From: JAZGDL01 sp036477795
Lineage (GTDB): Bacteria > Planctomycetota > Phycisphaerae > UBA1845
Direction of reading: 5' to 3'
NCBI GenBank assembly: GCA_036477795.1
Contig: JAZGDL010000163.1
Coordinates: 1 to 10,238, forward strand
DNA: 10,238 bases
This document shows positions 1 through 9,340 of the stretch, in pieces (position 1 is the first letter of the stretch; the number at the start of each line of letters is the position of its first letter). The notes under the pieces are model-generated. The model was not told the origin of the DNA. It saw only the letters and a list, made by a program, of their open reading frames with translations, and ran no database searches. The translations under genes and the position numbers were made by a program.

Positions 1-2664
<2,664 letters not shown>

Positions 2665-2666
2665 AT

Positions 2667-2698
2667 GCTCCCGTGATATCGCCCGACAACGCGGGAGC
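2667..2698 (+). terminator. Possible weak 3' hairpin after the first CDS
   Basis: GCTCCCG (2667-2673) and CGGGAGC (2692-2698) form a 7-bp inverted repeat starting two bases after the stop codon. The 18-base loop is long and no T-run follows, so this is at best a weak or Rho-assisted 3' end. Confidence 0.25.
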
Positions 2699-2789
2699 CA
2701 ACTTCCGCGAGTTCCTTGGATTTCACGCTCGCGGTTGACACTCTTTGTCAATCTCGATGGGGACGCGGCGGGCGACAAGTTGACCGAGA

Positions 2790-2873
2790 TGGGCGAGGCG
2801 GGATTCGAACCCGCACGGGGTATTACCCCAGGGGATTTTAAGTCCCCAGCGTCTGCCATTCCGCCACTCGCCC
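2790..2873 (-). tRNA. tRNA-Leu (anticodon UAA)
   Basis: Read on the minus strand, the acceptor stem GGGCGAG (2873-2867) pairs perfectly with CTCGCCC (2797-2791), followed by discriminator A at 2790. The anticodon loop CTTAAAA (2842-2836), on a GGGGA/TCCCC stem, gives anticodon TAA at 2840-2838. A long variable arm with a GGGGT/ACCCC stem marks a class II tRNA. The T arm is GCGGG-TTCGAAT-CCCGC. The length of 84 nt fits tRNA-Leu. CCA is not encoded, so it must be added after transcription. Confidence 0.97.
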
Positions 2874-2951
2874 GGCACTTGTCGAATAAGAATCTACCGC
2901 GTCCCGCGTCCCGCGGAAAGCCAACTTCGCTGCAAATGACGATGGAAACGC

Positions 2952-3067
2952 TTAGGGACTCTAACAAAACCGAGCCGCGCCCGCCAGGAAGCGGAAGAAT
3001 AGTCGGGCACGGACCGCTCCCTTACGGTCGCGGCTCTGATTTCACCCCGTTTTGTTAGAGTCCCTTA
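2952..3067. mobile_element. MITE-like element with 17-bp terminal inverted repeats
   Basis: AGGGACTCTAACAAAAC at 2954-2970 is repeated perfectly inverted at 3049-3065. Inside, GAGCCGCG (2972-2979) is inverted at 3029-3036, so the whole 115-bp unit can fold on itself. TTA occurs in direct orientation at both edges (2952-2954 and 3065-3067) and could be a 3-bp target duplication with ends starting GGGACT. No ORF for a transposase fits inside, so it would be non-autonomous. It lies between the HDOD gene stop and the tRNA-Leu gene. A mobile origin is inferred from structure only. Confidence 0.6.
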
Positions 3068-3070
3068 ATA

Positions 3071-3092
3071 CCACCGGCGGTGCATGCGGTGG
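3071..3092 (-). terminator. Hairpin just after the HDOD gene
   Basis: CCACCG (3071-3076) pairs with CGGTGG (3087-3092), ending directly next to the HDOD stop codon (3093-3095). On the minus strand the next bases are TATTAAGGG, not a T-run. It may stabilise the mRNA end or be a weak terminator. Confidence 0.3.
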
Positions 3093-3947
3093 TCAGGCGA
3101 GGATGGCACAGAAATGTTCCCATTCTGCGCGAATCGAGTCGAACATGTCTTCGACGGAACTCTCCTCGATGCCAAATGTAGTAGCCTCTTCGATCACGTG
3201 GCTCATCTCTTCGCGCACGGGCGAACGGCATAACATCAACGTCGACACCGGTCCTGTAAAGTGGAGTAACCGAGCGAGCTTGTAGGTGCGGGAATCCGGT
3301 TCGATATCTGCGTCGTCGTAAGTATCTTGATAGCGCACCGCGTCACAGTAGAACGTGGGGAGGTTCCAATCGGTCAGCAGGTCGGCTCCCAACTCGTTGT
3401 GCTCCGTCTCAAACGCGTCCCATTCGACTCTTGCCAAGTCGCGCGAATCCCCATGGTCGGCGGCACGTAGGACGCGGGCGTATCTCTCGGAAAACACGGC
3501 GGCCAAAGCAAGGCGCCCAACCTGACAGAGGAGGCCGAACCCAAATGCTTCGTCGGCGGCAAAGCACCTCGCCTTCGCAGCCACGTGACGGGCGGCTACC
3601 GCGCGGGCGATCGACTCCGAGCAGAAGCGCTCGTGATCAAATTCCGCACACTGTCGCGGCTTTTGGTTCATGATTGCGAAACCAAGAGCCACATTTCTGA
3701 CCGTGTCCAGTCCCAAGAGTGCGATGGCCTGTGGAACCGATGCGATCCGCCGAGATAGACCCGCCAGAGGTGAGTTCACGATTCTCAAGAGGCGTCCGAC
3801 GGTTGCGGGGTCGGTTTCGAGGGTCTTTGCAATGTCGTCTACGGTTGTATCCGGATCGTCGGCCAGGCGCATGATCTCCAAGGCCACTCCCGTCGGCGAC
3901 GGTAACGCGTCAATACTCTTAATCTCTTCGATTACCGATATCGCCAT
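3093..3947 (-). CDS. HDOD domain-containing signalling protein
   Basis: The 284-residue product begins MAISVIEEIKS and shows a classic HDOD core: LPSPTGVALEIMRL (15-28), DDPDTTVDDIAKTLETDP (30-47), then LLRIVNSPLAGLSRRI and VPQAIALLGLDTVRN. HDOD proteins are HD-related, usually non-catalytic regulators of signalling, cell cycle or motility; the partner here is unknown. The domain fills most of the protein, with no fused GGDEF, EAL or receiver domain. The ATG at 3947 was chosen because GAGG sits six bases upstream; an in-frame ATG at 3965 would add six residues. The frame stays open further up to 4208, but that part does not look like the family. The gene stands alone; the next minus-strand gene downstream is tRNA-Leu. 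Confidence 0.9.
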   Translation of the reverse strand: MAISVIEEIKSIDALPSPTGVALEIMRLADDPDTTVDDIAKTLETDPATVGRLLRIVNSPLAGLSRRIASVPQAIALLGLDTVRNVALGFAIMNQKPRQCAEFDHERFCSESIARAVAARHVAAKARCFAADEAFGFGLLCQVGRLALAAVFSERYARVLRAADHGDSRDLARVEWDAFETEHNELGADLLTDWNLPTFYCDAVRYQDTYDDADIEPDSRTYKLARLLHFTGPVSTLMLCRSPVREEMSHVIEEATTFGIEESSVEDMFDSIRAEWEHFCAILA

Positions 3948-4548
3948 TTCCAACCTCGCCGGCATCAAGCCACAACAGAGATCATCGTCATTGGGAGCCG
4001 AAGGTATGAGGTGTATAGTCCATGTGCCCCCGACGCTTATCGGCCGCAGATCGCATGATGGGACGCTACCCCGGGGCTGTGATTCGCGAGGGATGCCCGC
4101 AAACACTTGGATGCGGGACAAGCGAACATCGTCATGGCAACGCCGGAAAACGACGAAGACATCAAGCCCATCACCGCCATCCTCAACCAGGCTCTCCTCA
4201 TATCCCACAAAGGCCGGGGAAGCTCGACTCGGCCCCGTAATCCGTTCCAGCCCCTCCCGCGATCACCTTTTTCTCTTCTCCGTGATTGCAAAGCTCTCCT
4301 CCCTACGATACATTGTACGGGTAATTATCAAACATCGAGCCGGCACCGGCAGTCCCGATGTACGTCGGGACCAGTGGCACCCGGCGCAGCAGGCTGATAG
4401 CGCATGTGTTGTTCGGCAGTTTAACGTAGTTTCGTCAAAGAACAGATGCTCAGGAATGGGGAAGAGGATCGTGTGCCTCTTGTTGTGCCCTTTCGACCCG
4501 TAAACAAAACCAATGCAACCCGTACACAGAGCAATAAGGAGTAGTGCG
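3948..4548. other. Divergent intergenic region
   Basis: This 601-bp gap separates the HDOD gene (leftward) from the FG-GAP gene (rightward), so promoters for both should lie here. A TATACA box on the minus strand near 4018-4023 could be a -10 for the HDOD gene, but I see no convincing -35. The gap also holds an inverted repeat (CCCGCA/TGCGGG, about 4096-4117), the hairpin at 4352-4371 and two mutually overlapping weak ORFs, 4134-4397 (+) and 4263-4568 (-). Nothing else is identifiable. Confidence 0.5.
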
Positions 4549-4568
4549 ATGAATGTGTTCAAGAGCAT
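4263..4568 (-). CDS. Doubtful small membrane protein or lipoprotein
   Basis: This possible 101-residue ORF starts MLLNTFIALLLIALCTGC, a short hydrophobic N-terminus like a signal or lipoprotein signal. The lipobox is imperfect because Cys occupies the -3 position. AAGGA lies about nine bases upstream of the ATG (4568-4566), inside the divergent FG-GAP gene. The two genes would overlap head to head by 20 bases, each with its ribosome site inside the other. The second half (ALSACCAGCHWSRRTSG) runs through the palindromic repeat at 4352-4371 and ends in a very basic tail (ITEKRKR), so it may be read-through of non-coding repeat. I recognise no family. It may be a chance ORF, or an older gene damaged by the repeat. 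Confidence 0.25.
   Translation of the reverse strand: MLLNTFIALLLIALCTGCIGFVYGSKGHNKRHTILFPIPEHLFFDETTLNCRTTHALSACCAGCHWSRRTSGLPVPARCLIITRTMYRREESFAITEKRKR
4352..4371. repeat. REP-like palindrome
   Basis: GTCCCGA-TGTACG-TCGGGAC forms a 7-bp stem with a six-base loop. It is flanked by GC-rich arms (GGCACCGG on the left, GTGGCACCCGG on the right) that are partly complementary. No T-run follows, so it looks more like an intergenic palindromic repeat than a terminator. Only one copy lies in this window. Confidence 0.5.
4534..4551 (+). promoter_or_regulatory. Ribosome binding site that fixes the FG-GAP gene start
   Basis: AAGGAG lies seven bases before the ATG at 4549-4551. The frame is open from an upstream ATG at 4513, but that one has no such site and would put 12 extra residues before a normal signal peptide. 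The same AAGGAG plus ATG layout is seen at the Cys-rich gene starting at 7700 (-). Confidence 0.75.
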
Positions 4569-7152
4569 TTTGTCCGTCCTTGTGTTCGGAGGTGTATTGT
4601 TGGTGCCGGCGTCACCGGCGCGGGCCAACGCCGATGTGATTTTGCGCGTCGACCCCGACGCGGCCTCCGGTGGAGATGGAACAAGTTGGGCGAGGGCGTT
4701 CAACGATTTGCAGGCTGCGCTGGTTGCGGCCCGGGGGGTGGTCGCCGGGCAACCAGCCACGGTTTTCAAGGATAGCACGCAGGAGGCCTTCTGTGCCCCC
4801 ACACCCCCCTGTGACCGCCCCGGGTACTTCCAATGGTCGGGGATTCCCAAGCCCACTCCCGAAGAATTCTCGTTTGCAGCCGGGGGCGCCGTCGGCGACT
4901 TCAACAAGGACGGCTGGCAGGACCTGTTCGTTCTCGGCGGCGGCGGCGGCTCGCAGCCCCTCGACAAACTCTTCATGAACAAGGGCCTGAATCAGGAAGG
5001 CAAGGTGACGTTCACCAATGAGGCCCAAGCTGCCGGAGTCGCTCGGGCGCACGTTGGAATCGGCGCCGCTGTCGCCGACGTCAACGGCGATGGATGGCTT
5101 GACATCTACGTCACGAGCTTCGGCAATCTCAGCGGATGGGAGGGCACGAACTGCGACGGGAGCACGCTGGATGGCTGCCACTTGTTGTATATCAACCATG
5201 GCGTGGATTCGAACGGCCAGTTGAATGAGTTTACCGAGGAGGCTCACGCCTACGGCATCGCCGGGAACGACCCCGGCGGCGGGAACCCGTATCTGCGGAG
5301 CGCGTTCGGCGCCGCCTTCGGCGACTACGACCTCGACGGAGACCTCGACCTGGCGGTTGCTGTGTACCAGAACAGAGCCGTACGATTCTTCGAGTTCGAC
5401 GCGATGGCCTCGAGGTTTACGGAAAAGACGGATGAGATCATCCCCGATAGCAGCAACATGGGATTCTCCCTGCGGTTCGTGGACCTCACGGGGGACCGCT
5501 ACCCCGAGCTGCTCGTCGCCATGGATTTCGGTAACAGTCGCCTGTTCGTCAACGTCGACCGGGATGGAAAGCGAGTCCTGCTGGATTCGAGAGCGGCGAC
5601 CTGCGGCACGCTTGAGCCGATTGAGCCGTTCGTGTGTGGCATAGGCGGCCAGGGGTTCGGCATGGGGAACACCGTTGGCGACTACAACGGCGACGGGAGA
5701 CTCGATTGGCTCTACACCAGCATCTACTCAGGGGCATCCCCTGGGAACAGCCTCTGGATCGATTCCCACCCGCCTTGCGAGCCCTGCGATCAGAGCTTTG
5801 TCGACGAAGCCGCTTTACGCGGTGTCGCCGATGGCGGGTTTGGATGGGGCGCCATCTCCATCGATGCGGACCACGACGGCGACGTGGACATCGTCGAGAC
5901 CAACGGGGGGGTCGCTCTCGGTTGCCTACCGGGGAGCGAACACTGCAGCGATCCGTCCTACTACTTCGAGAACATCCCCGACCCCACCGAAGGATTCATC
6001 TTCCAACGGATCGATCTCGACGAGTCTCCCGGTGACAACGCTCGACAGTCCGGGCGCGGCATCGTCAACTTCGATTACGACAACGACGGCGACCAGGACG
6101 TTGTCGTCTTCCACATCAACCTGCGCCATGTTCTCTGGGAGAACACCACGATCGACGGTGCCGTCCCCACGGGGCGCAACTTCCTCCGCGTCTTGCTCGA
6201 CACCTGCTCCCTGCCGGACCTGGCCCCCAACGGGTTCGGAACCCGCCTGATCGCACGAACAGGCTGCGGCGGCTGGGACGGTCCGCCGATGGTCCGCGTA
6301 ATCGACGGCGGCTGCAACCACGTCAGCCAGAGCGAGCTGTCGGCCCATTTCGGCCTGGGCGACGCTACCAACCTAGATCTTCGCGTCGAATGGGCTGACG
6401 GGTTCGTCACCGAGCTGCCCTGCCTGAGCATCAATCAGACGCTGGTGCTCAAGCGTGACGAGTGTGAGGGCCTCCCCAAAGTACAAGCCGTGGCATCCCG
6501 GTTTATCAGGATCTCGCCGCCCAAAACCGGGACTGTAGCCCTGCGTGTGACCAACTTGTGCACAACGGAACAGGGCTGGGTCACGTTGACCCCTCCGGTA
6601 GGCACCTTCGCTGCGATTAACTACGACGATGGCCCACAGGGGTTGGTCAATGTCGGCGTCACCGTCGCCGATTGCGCTTCCGCAGAATTCCACGACAGAG
6701 CAACTTGGCTCGGCCTGGGCAACAAGCTGGTTGTGACCGGCGACATCATCGCTCCGAATACACTCTTCCAAGTGGAGGCTGTATCAGGCAACTGCACGAC
6801 TCCGATCTTTTCAGTCCCGGGAGTAACGCCGCATAGGACGTGGGTCTACTCCGACGCCAGCGGCGACGGGCAGGTGACCTATAACGCGGACCTGTCCAAG
6901 ATGTTCAACAACACCGCGGCCTCCGGGTTCCCCCTCTGGACGGGACCGGACCCGGGCTATGAGGTGGACACTCAAGGACAAGGCCTTCCCGATGGGCAGG
7001 TCACGTTCTTTGTCGACGTTTTCTTGGCGTTCCAGGCTAGCGCCGCCGCCGGCTGTACCGGCTACTGGCAAGGGACGACGTGCTGCACCGTAGCCGCTGA
7101 TTGCCACCCCTGTGAATCGGGGTGCAGCGCAGGTGAGTGTCTGCCACCGTAG
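4549..7152 (+). CDS. Secreted FG-GAP/VCBS repeat protein with UnbV-ASPIC domain and dockerin-like end
   Basis: The 867-residue product begins with a signal peptide (MNVFKSILSVLVFGGVLLV, cleavage likely near ARA-NA). Residues ~30-52 (VDPDAASGGDGTSWARAFND) match the start of planctomycete beta-helix proteins but break off at once. Then come about seven FG-GAP/VCBS Ca-binding motifs: GDFNKDGWQDL (~115), ADVNGDGWLDIYV (~176), GDYDLDGDLDLAV (~258), LTGDRYPELLVA (~314), GDYNGDGRLDWL (~378), DADHDGDVDIV (~439) and DYDNDGDQDVVV (~508). Residues ~544-641 resemble UnbV/ASPIC (NGFGTRLIAR, SELSAHFGLGDA, LRVEWADG). The tail has dockerin-like ASGDGQVTYNADLSKMF (~768) and DGQVTFFVDVFLAF (~816), then a Cys-rich end (TTCCTVAADCHPCESGC). 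It is probably extracellular or cell-surface; ligand and function are unknown. It is monocistronic. Confidence 0.92.
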   Translation: MNVFKSILSVLVFGGVLLVPASPARANADVILRVDPDAASGGDGTSWARAFNDLQAALVAARGVVAGQPATVFKDSTQEAFCAPTPPCDRPGYFQWSGIPKPTPEEFSFAAGGAVGDFNKDGWQDLFVLGGGGGSQPLDKLFMNKGLNQEGKVTFTNEAQAAGVARAHVGIGAAVADVNGDGWLDIYVTSFGNLSGWEGTNCDGSTLDGCHLLYINHGVDSNGQLNEFTEEAHAYGIAGNDPGGGNPYLRSAFGAAFGDYDLDGDLDLAVAVYQNRAVRFFEFDAMASRFTEKTDEIIPDSSNMGFSLRFVDLTGDRYPELLVAMDFGNSRLFVNVDRDGKRVLLDSRAATCGTLEPIEPFVCGIGGQGFGMGNTVGDYNGDGRLDWLYTSIYSGASPGNSLWIDSHPPCEPCDQSFVDEAALRGVADGGFGWGAISIDADHDGDVDIVETNGGVALGCLPGSEHCSDPSYYFENIPDPTEGFIFQRIDLDESPGDNARQSGRGIVNFDYDNDGDQDVVVFHINLRHVLWENTTIDGAVPTGRNFLRVLLDTCSLPDLAPNGFGTRLIARTGCGGWDGPPMVRVIDGGCNHVSQSELSAHFGLGDATNLDLRVEWADGFVTELPCLSINQTLVLKRDECEGLPKVQAVASRFIRISPPKTGTVALRVTNLCTTEQGWVTLTPPVGTFAAINYDDGPQGLVNVGVTVADCASAEFHDRATWLGLGNKLVVTGDIIAPNTLFQVEAVSGNCTTPIFSVPGVTPHRTWVYSDASGDGQVTYNADLSKMFNNTAASGFPLWTGPDPGYEVDTQGQGLPDGQVTFFVDVFLAFQASAAAGCTGYWQGTTCCTVAADCHPCESGCSAGECLPP

Positions 7153-7239
7153 GTGTCAATCCGGCGGGTGTTTGGGAGGTTGGGGATAGACTCCCGGTCA
7201 TAAAACATGGGGTCTCTTGTTCGACGGTCCCCACAAACA

Positions 7240-7266
7240 AAGCGGAGCCCTGGGAGGGCTCCGCTT
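7240..7266 (-). terminator. Strong intrinsic terminator hairpin (Cys-rich gene)
   Basis: AAGCGGAGCCCT (7240-7251), loop GGG and AGGGCTCCGCTT (7255-7266) give a perfect 12-bp stem. On the minus strand the stem is followed by TTGTTTGTGG, a partial T-tract, so it best serves the Cys-rich gene ending at 7350. It lies 88 bases past the + strand stop at 7152 and could also end that transcript, although no T-run follows in that direction. Confidence 0.8.
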
Positions 7267-7349
7267 CCGACATAGCCGCGTGTCCGACGTTGGATCGTCG
7301 AGATAGTCCCGCGACGATCGACGCATGGATATCTGCTATCTGCTTCCCG

Positions 7350-7700
7350 TTATTTGCAGCGGCCGTTGGATTTGCACTGGCCGGAGCAGCAGTCATCGTC
7401 GGCGCTGCAAGGATCGTTCCTCTGGCCGCAGCCTTCCGGGCAGACCGCACCGGGCGCACAACTAGGCGACCCGTCGGCGTTGTTGCAACGCCATTGACCG
7501 TCAGAACAGCAACTGTGGCCTTCGAAGCAAAATGGGTTGCCCCCGACGCCGGGCTCAGCGTCGGGATCGCAGCAGGCAGCCGGTTTGCCGCCTCTGCCGC
7601 CGCCCGCGACGGCGTCGTTGGATGCCAGCATAGCCCAACCACTCAATACTAAGGCGAGCAACACGCCCAACGACAACATATTTGTCTTGTTCAGTCTCAT
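7350..7700 (-). CDS. Small secreted 14-cysteine protein with knottin-like C-terminus
   Basis: The 116-residue product starts at an ATG (7700) with AAGGAG six bases upstream. A signal peptide (MRLNKTNMLSLGVLLALVLS, cleavage likely after NDAVA) is followed by a Gly-rich linker and a mature part of about 85 residues with 14 cysteines, an even number that suits seven disulfides. The middle has granulin-like spacing (HSCCSDGQWRC). The last 26 residues read C-x6-C-x5-CC-x3-C-x5-C, from CGQRNDPC to CKSNGRC, the framework of inhibitor-cystine-knot peptides. Similar CCSGxCKxxxxC modules occur in secreted bacterial proteins, where their role is mostly unknown. The gene stands alone, with its own terminator. 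A structural or enzyme-inhibitory role is possible, but nothing here shows which. Confidence 0.85.
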   Translation of the reverse strand: MRLNKTNMLSLGVLLALVLSGWAMLASNDAVAGGGRGGKPAACCDPDAEPGVGGNPFCFEGHSCCSDGQWRCNNADGSPSCAPGAVCPEGCGQRNDPCSADDDCCSGQCKSNGRCK

Positions 7701-7834
7701 GGCACACTCCTTGGCTGTGGCAGCCGGTTAGAAAACACGAAACAATCGTAGGCGAGATGGTCCCTGTACGCGACATTTTCCACTTACACGACCTTCAGCC
7801 GGCATCCTACCAAGACAACCTGTTCGGCTCCACC

Positions 7835-7865
7835 AAAAAAAAGCGTATCTCGGCCGCGTGGCGAG
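7835..7865 (-). terminator. Candidate terminator after the ACT/PEBP operon
   Basis: On the minus strand a GC-rich stem (CTCGCC, loop ACGC, GGcCGAG, with one bulged C; 7865-7849) is followed after six bases by a run of eight T (7842-7835). It lies 34 bases past the stop codon at 7899. The spacing between stem and T-run is longer than ideal. Confidence 0.4.
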
Positions 7866-7898
7866 TAAGGTAACACCTGACATCCCACCGCGCCAGGG

Positions 7899-8525
7899 TC
7901 AGCGCTGGTAGGTGCCGACGAGTTCGCCTTGGGCGCGGATGTGGTGCTGCATGGCCTTGAGCAGGGCGGCTTTGTCCAGTCCCGGCTTGACGTCCAGGGC
8001 CGTGTCCAGAGCGTAGAGCTTGAAATGATAATGGTGCACCCCGTGTCCGGGTGGCGGGGCCGGGCCGCGGTACCCGATCGACTTCCACGAATTCTTGCCC
8101 TGCAAGGCTCCCGCCGGCTCGGTAAGCCTCTCCCTCCTGGCTACGTCTTGAGGCAGTCCCCGCGTATCCGGCGGGATCTTGTAGATCACCCAGTGGACCC
8201 AGGGCTGCGGCGACGGGGTATCGGGATCATCACAAATCAGCGCCAGCTCCTTGGCTCCGTCCGGAAGGCCGGACCATTTCAGTTCCGGCGACACGTTCGC
8301 TCCGTCGTCGGTGTACCGAGCCGGAATGCTCTCGTTGTTGGCAAACGCCGGTGATTCGATGGTCATGCTCATAGCGCTGCCACCTATCTGCTCAGACTGA
8401 CTGTCAACAGTGGGTTGCTCGGGCAGGCCGGGGGCTACGTCGGTCGCCTTGTCGCAACCGATCAGCCCCGCCAGCAGAACCGCGACGATCCCGTGGAGCC
8501 GTACCATGCGGGTACCAGTCGTCAT
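7899..8525 (-). CDS. YbhB/YbcL (PEBP/Raf-kinase-inhibitor-like) lipoprotein
   Basis: This 208-residue protein belongs to the phosphatidylethanolamine-binding superfamily. The anion-binding motifs are present: DDPDTP (99-104), HWV (111-113) and GPAPPPGHGVHHYHFKLYAL (154-173). Strand-forming LKWSGLP (82-88) is typical too. Unlike cytoplasmic YbhB, it has a 50-residue front with a lipoprotein signal (LLAGLIGC, lipobox L21-I22-G23-C24) and a low-complexity linker. The internal MSMTIESPAF (52-61) resembles the usual YbhB start. Asp at +2 after the lipid Cys would favour inner-membrane retention by enterobacterial rules. Family members bind lipids or small anions; the bacterial role is poorly known. 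The ATG at 8525 has no clear ribosome site and lies five bases after the ACT gene stop, so translation is probably coupled. Confidence 0.92.
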   Translation of the reverse strand: MTTGTRMVRLHGIVAVLLAGLIGCDKATDVAPGLPEQPTVDSQSEQIGGSAMSMTIESPAFANNESIPARYTDDGANVSPELKWSGLPDGAKELALICDDPDTPSPQPWVHWVIYKIPPDTRGLPQDVARRERLTEPAGALQGKNSWKSIGYRGPAPPPGHGVHHYHFKLYALDTALDVKPGLDKAALLKAMQHHIRAQGELVGTYQR

Positions 8526-8530
8526 ACGGA

Positions 8531-8962
8531 TCAGCCATTGAGCGCCCTGGCCAGGGCCCCACGGGCCTTCTCCCCATCAGCCTCGCTGTCAAAGGCCAAA
8601 TGAAACACCACCTGCTCGCCGAGTGTTGCGGCTGACGCACCGCGCATGCTGGCGCCGGCGTCGGCAACAGCTCGGGCGATCTTCGCACCTAGTCCGGGCT
8701 GATCGGGCCCGTGGATGCGAAGCGAGTGCCCCGTGGTCCACTTGGAGAAGCCGGCCTGCTCCGCGGCTTGGCCTGCATCTTCTCCCCCAATCGGGGCCAG
8801 GAAGACCACACCTTTTCCGGGTTCTTCGGGGGCCCGTCGGGCTATCATGAACTCCAGATTGACCCCGGCTTTCGAGGCCTTCTCCAACTTCTCTGCCAGT
8901 CCACCTGGACTGTCCTCGATCGTTCCTACCCACACGTCTTCTGCGCTGATCTGGTACGCCAC
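8531..8962 (-). CDS. Double ACT-domain protein
   Basis: The predicted start is GTG at 8962, with GAGGAG eight bases upstream; the longer frame to 9019 adds an unlikely basic leader. The 143-residue product (AYQISAEDVWVGTIEDSPGG...) appears to hold two ACT modules: residues ~9-60 (VWVGTIEDSPGGLAEKLEKA, then VNLEFMIARR) and ~75-140 (HSLRIHGPDQPGLGAKIARA, then VVFHLAFDSE). ACT domains bind amino acids or similar ligands and regulate enzymes in trans or in cis. No catalytic domain is attached, so it may be a free-standing sensor. It is cytoplasmic, with no signal peptide. It is the first gene of an operon with the PEBP lipoprotein; nothing in the sequence links their functions. The ligand is unknown. 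Confidence 0.8.
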   Translation of the reverse strand: MAYQISAEDVWVGTIEDSPGGLAEKLEKASKAGVNLEFMIARRAPEEPGKGVVFLAPIGGEDAGQAAEQAGFSKWTTGHSLRIHGPDQPGLGAKIARAVADAGASMRGASAATLGEQVVFHLAFDSEADGEKARGALARALNG

Positions 8963-9157
8963 GGCTTGTCTCCTCGACCGCGAAATGTGTTGACCGAATA
9001 CCACGGACAATGCGTTCAAAGATAAGGCTACCCTGCGGCTGCAATTCCGTCAACGTGCCACGTAGTGGACCAAACATATACCTAACACACGGAGCGTCAA
9101 AACGGATCCGGCATCTGTAAGGTGGCCAGGTGGCTGCGGTCTCCGCGGATGCGGGGC

Positions 9158-9222
9158 CTGTGGGACCGGCTTTCCAGCCGGTCAAACGATCCCGGCGCGC
9201 CGGCAAAAAGCCTGTCCCACAG
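9158..9222. repeat. Three-stem palindromic repeat (REP/BIME-like)
   Basis: An outer stem CTGTGG/CCACAG (9158-9163 with 9217-9222; 9 bp if GAC/GTC is included) encloses two hairpins. The first is GACCGGCT-TTCC-AGCCGGTC (9164-9183), an 8-bp stem with a 4-base loop; the second is the perfect palindrome CCGGCGCGCCGG (9192-9203). The GAC bases can belong to either the outer or the first inner stem, so two folds compete. It lies just upstream of the 23S promoter. Confidence 0.65.
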
Positions 9223-9259
9223 CCGGTTGGCTACCGCCCGCGATTTTGTATTCGGGGGC

Positions 9260-9287
9260 TTGACGGATGCCGAAGATGGTGTATATT
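9260..9287 (+). promoter_or_regulatory. Probable sigma70 promoter for 23S rRNA
   Basis: TTGACG (9260-9265), a 16-base spacer and TATATT (9282-9287) match five of six bases of each sigma70 box. It points towards the 23S gene, about 350 bases upstream, and no other gene lies between. Transcription would start near 9294. This is the best promoter match I saw in the leader. Confidence 0.6.
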
Positions 9288-9340
9288 CCTCCGGATTCCG
9301 GTAAGGCTGGCGATTGCGTCCGGCTGTGCTGGAGGAACCG

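Noticed and set aside
2735..2751. TTGACA-CTCTT-TGTCAA as a promoter -35 or operator
   Set aside because: A 6-bp palindrome with no matching -10 and no + strand gene behind it; at most a small hairpin downstream of tRNA-Leu.
3670..4503. 277-codon + strand ORF
   Set aside because: Antisense to the HDOD gene for its first third, then intergenic; the HDOD frame has clear domain motifs.
7137..7652. 171-codon + strand ORF with Ala/Val-rich stretches
   Set aside because: Antisense to the well-supported Cys-rich secreted gene and crosses its terminator hairpin.
8589..9206. 205-codon minus-strand ORF overlapping the ACT gene
   Set aside because: Arg/Gly-rich shadow frame; the ACT frame has a ribosome site and recognisable motifs.
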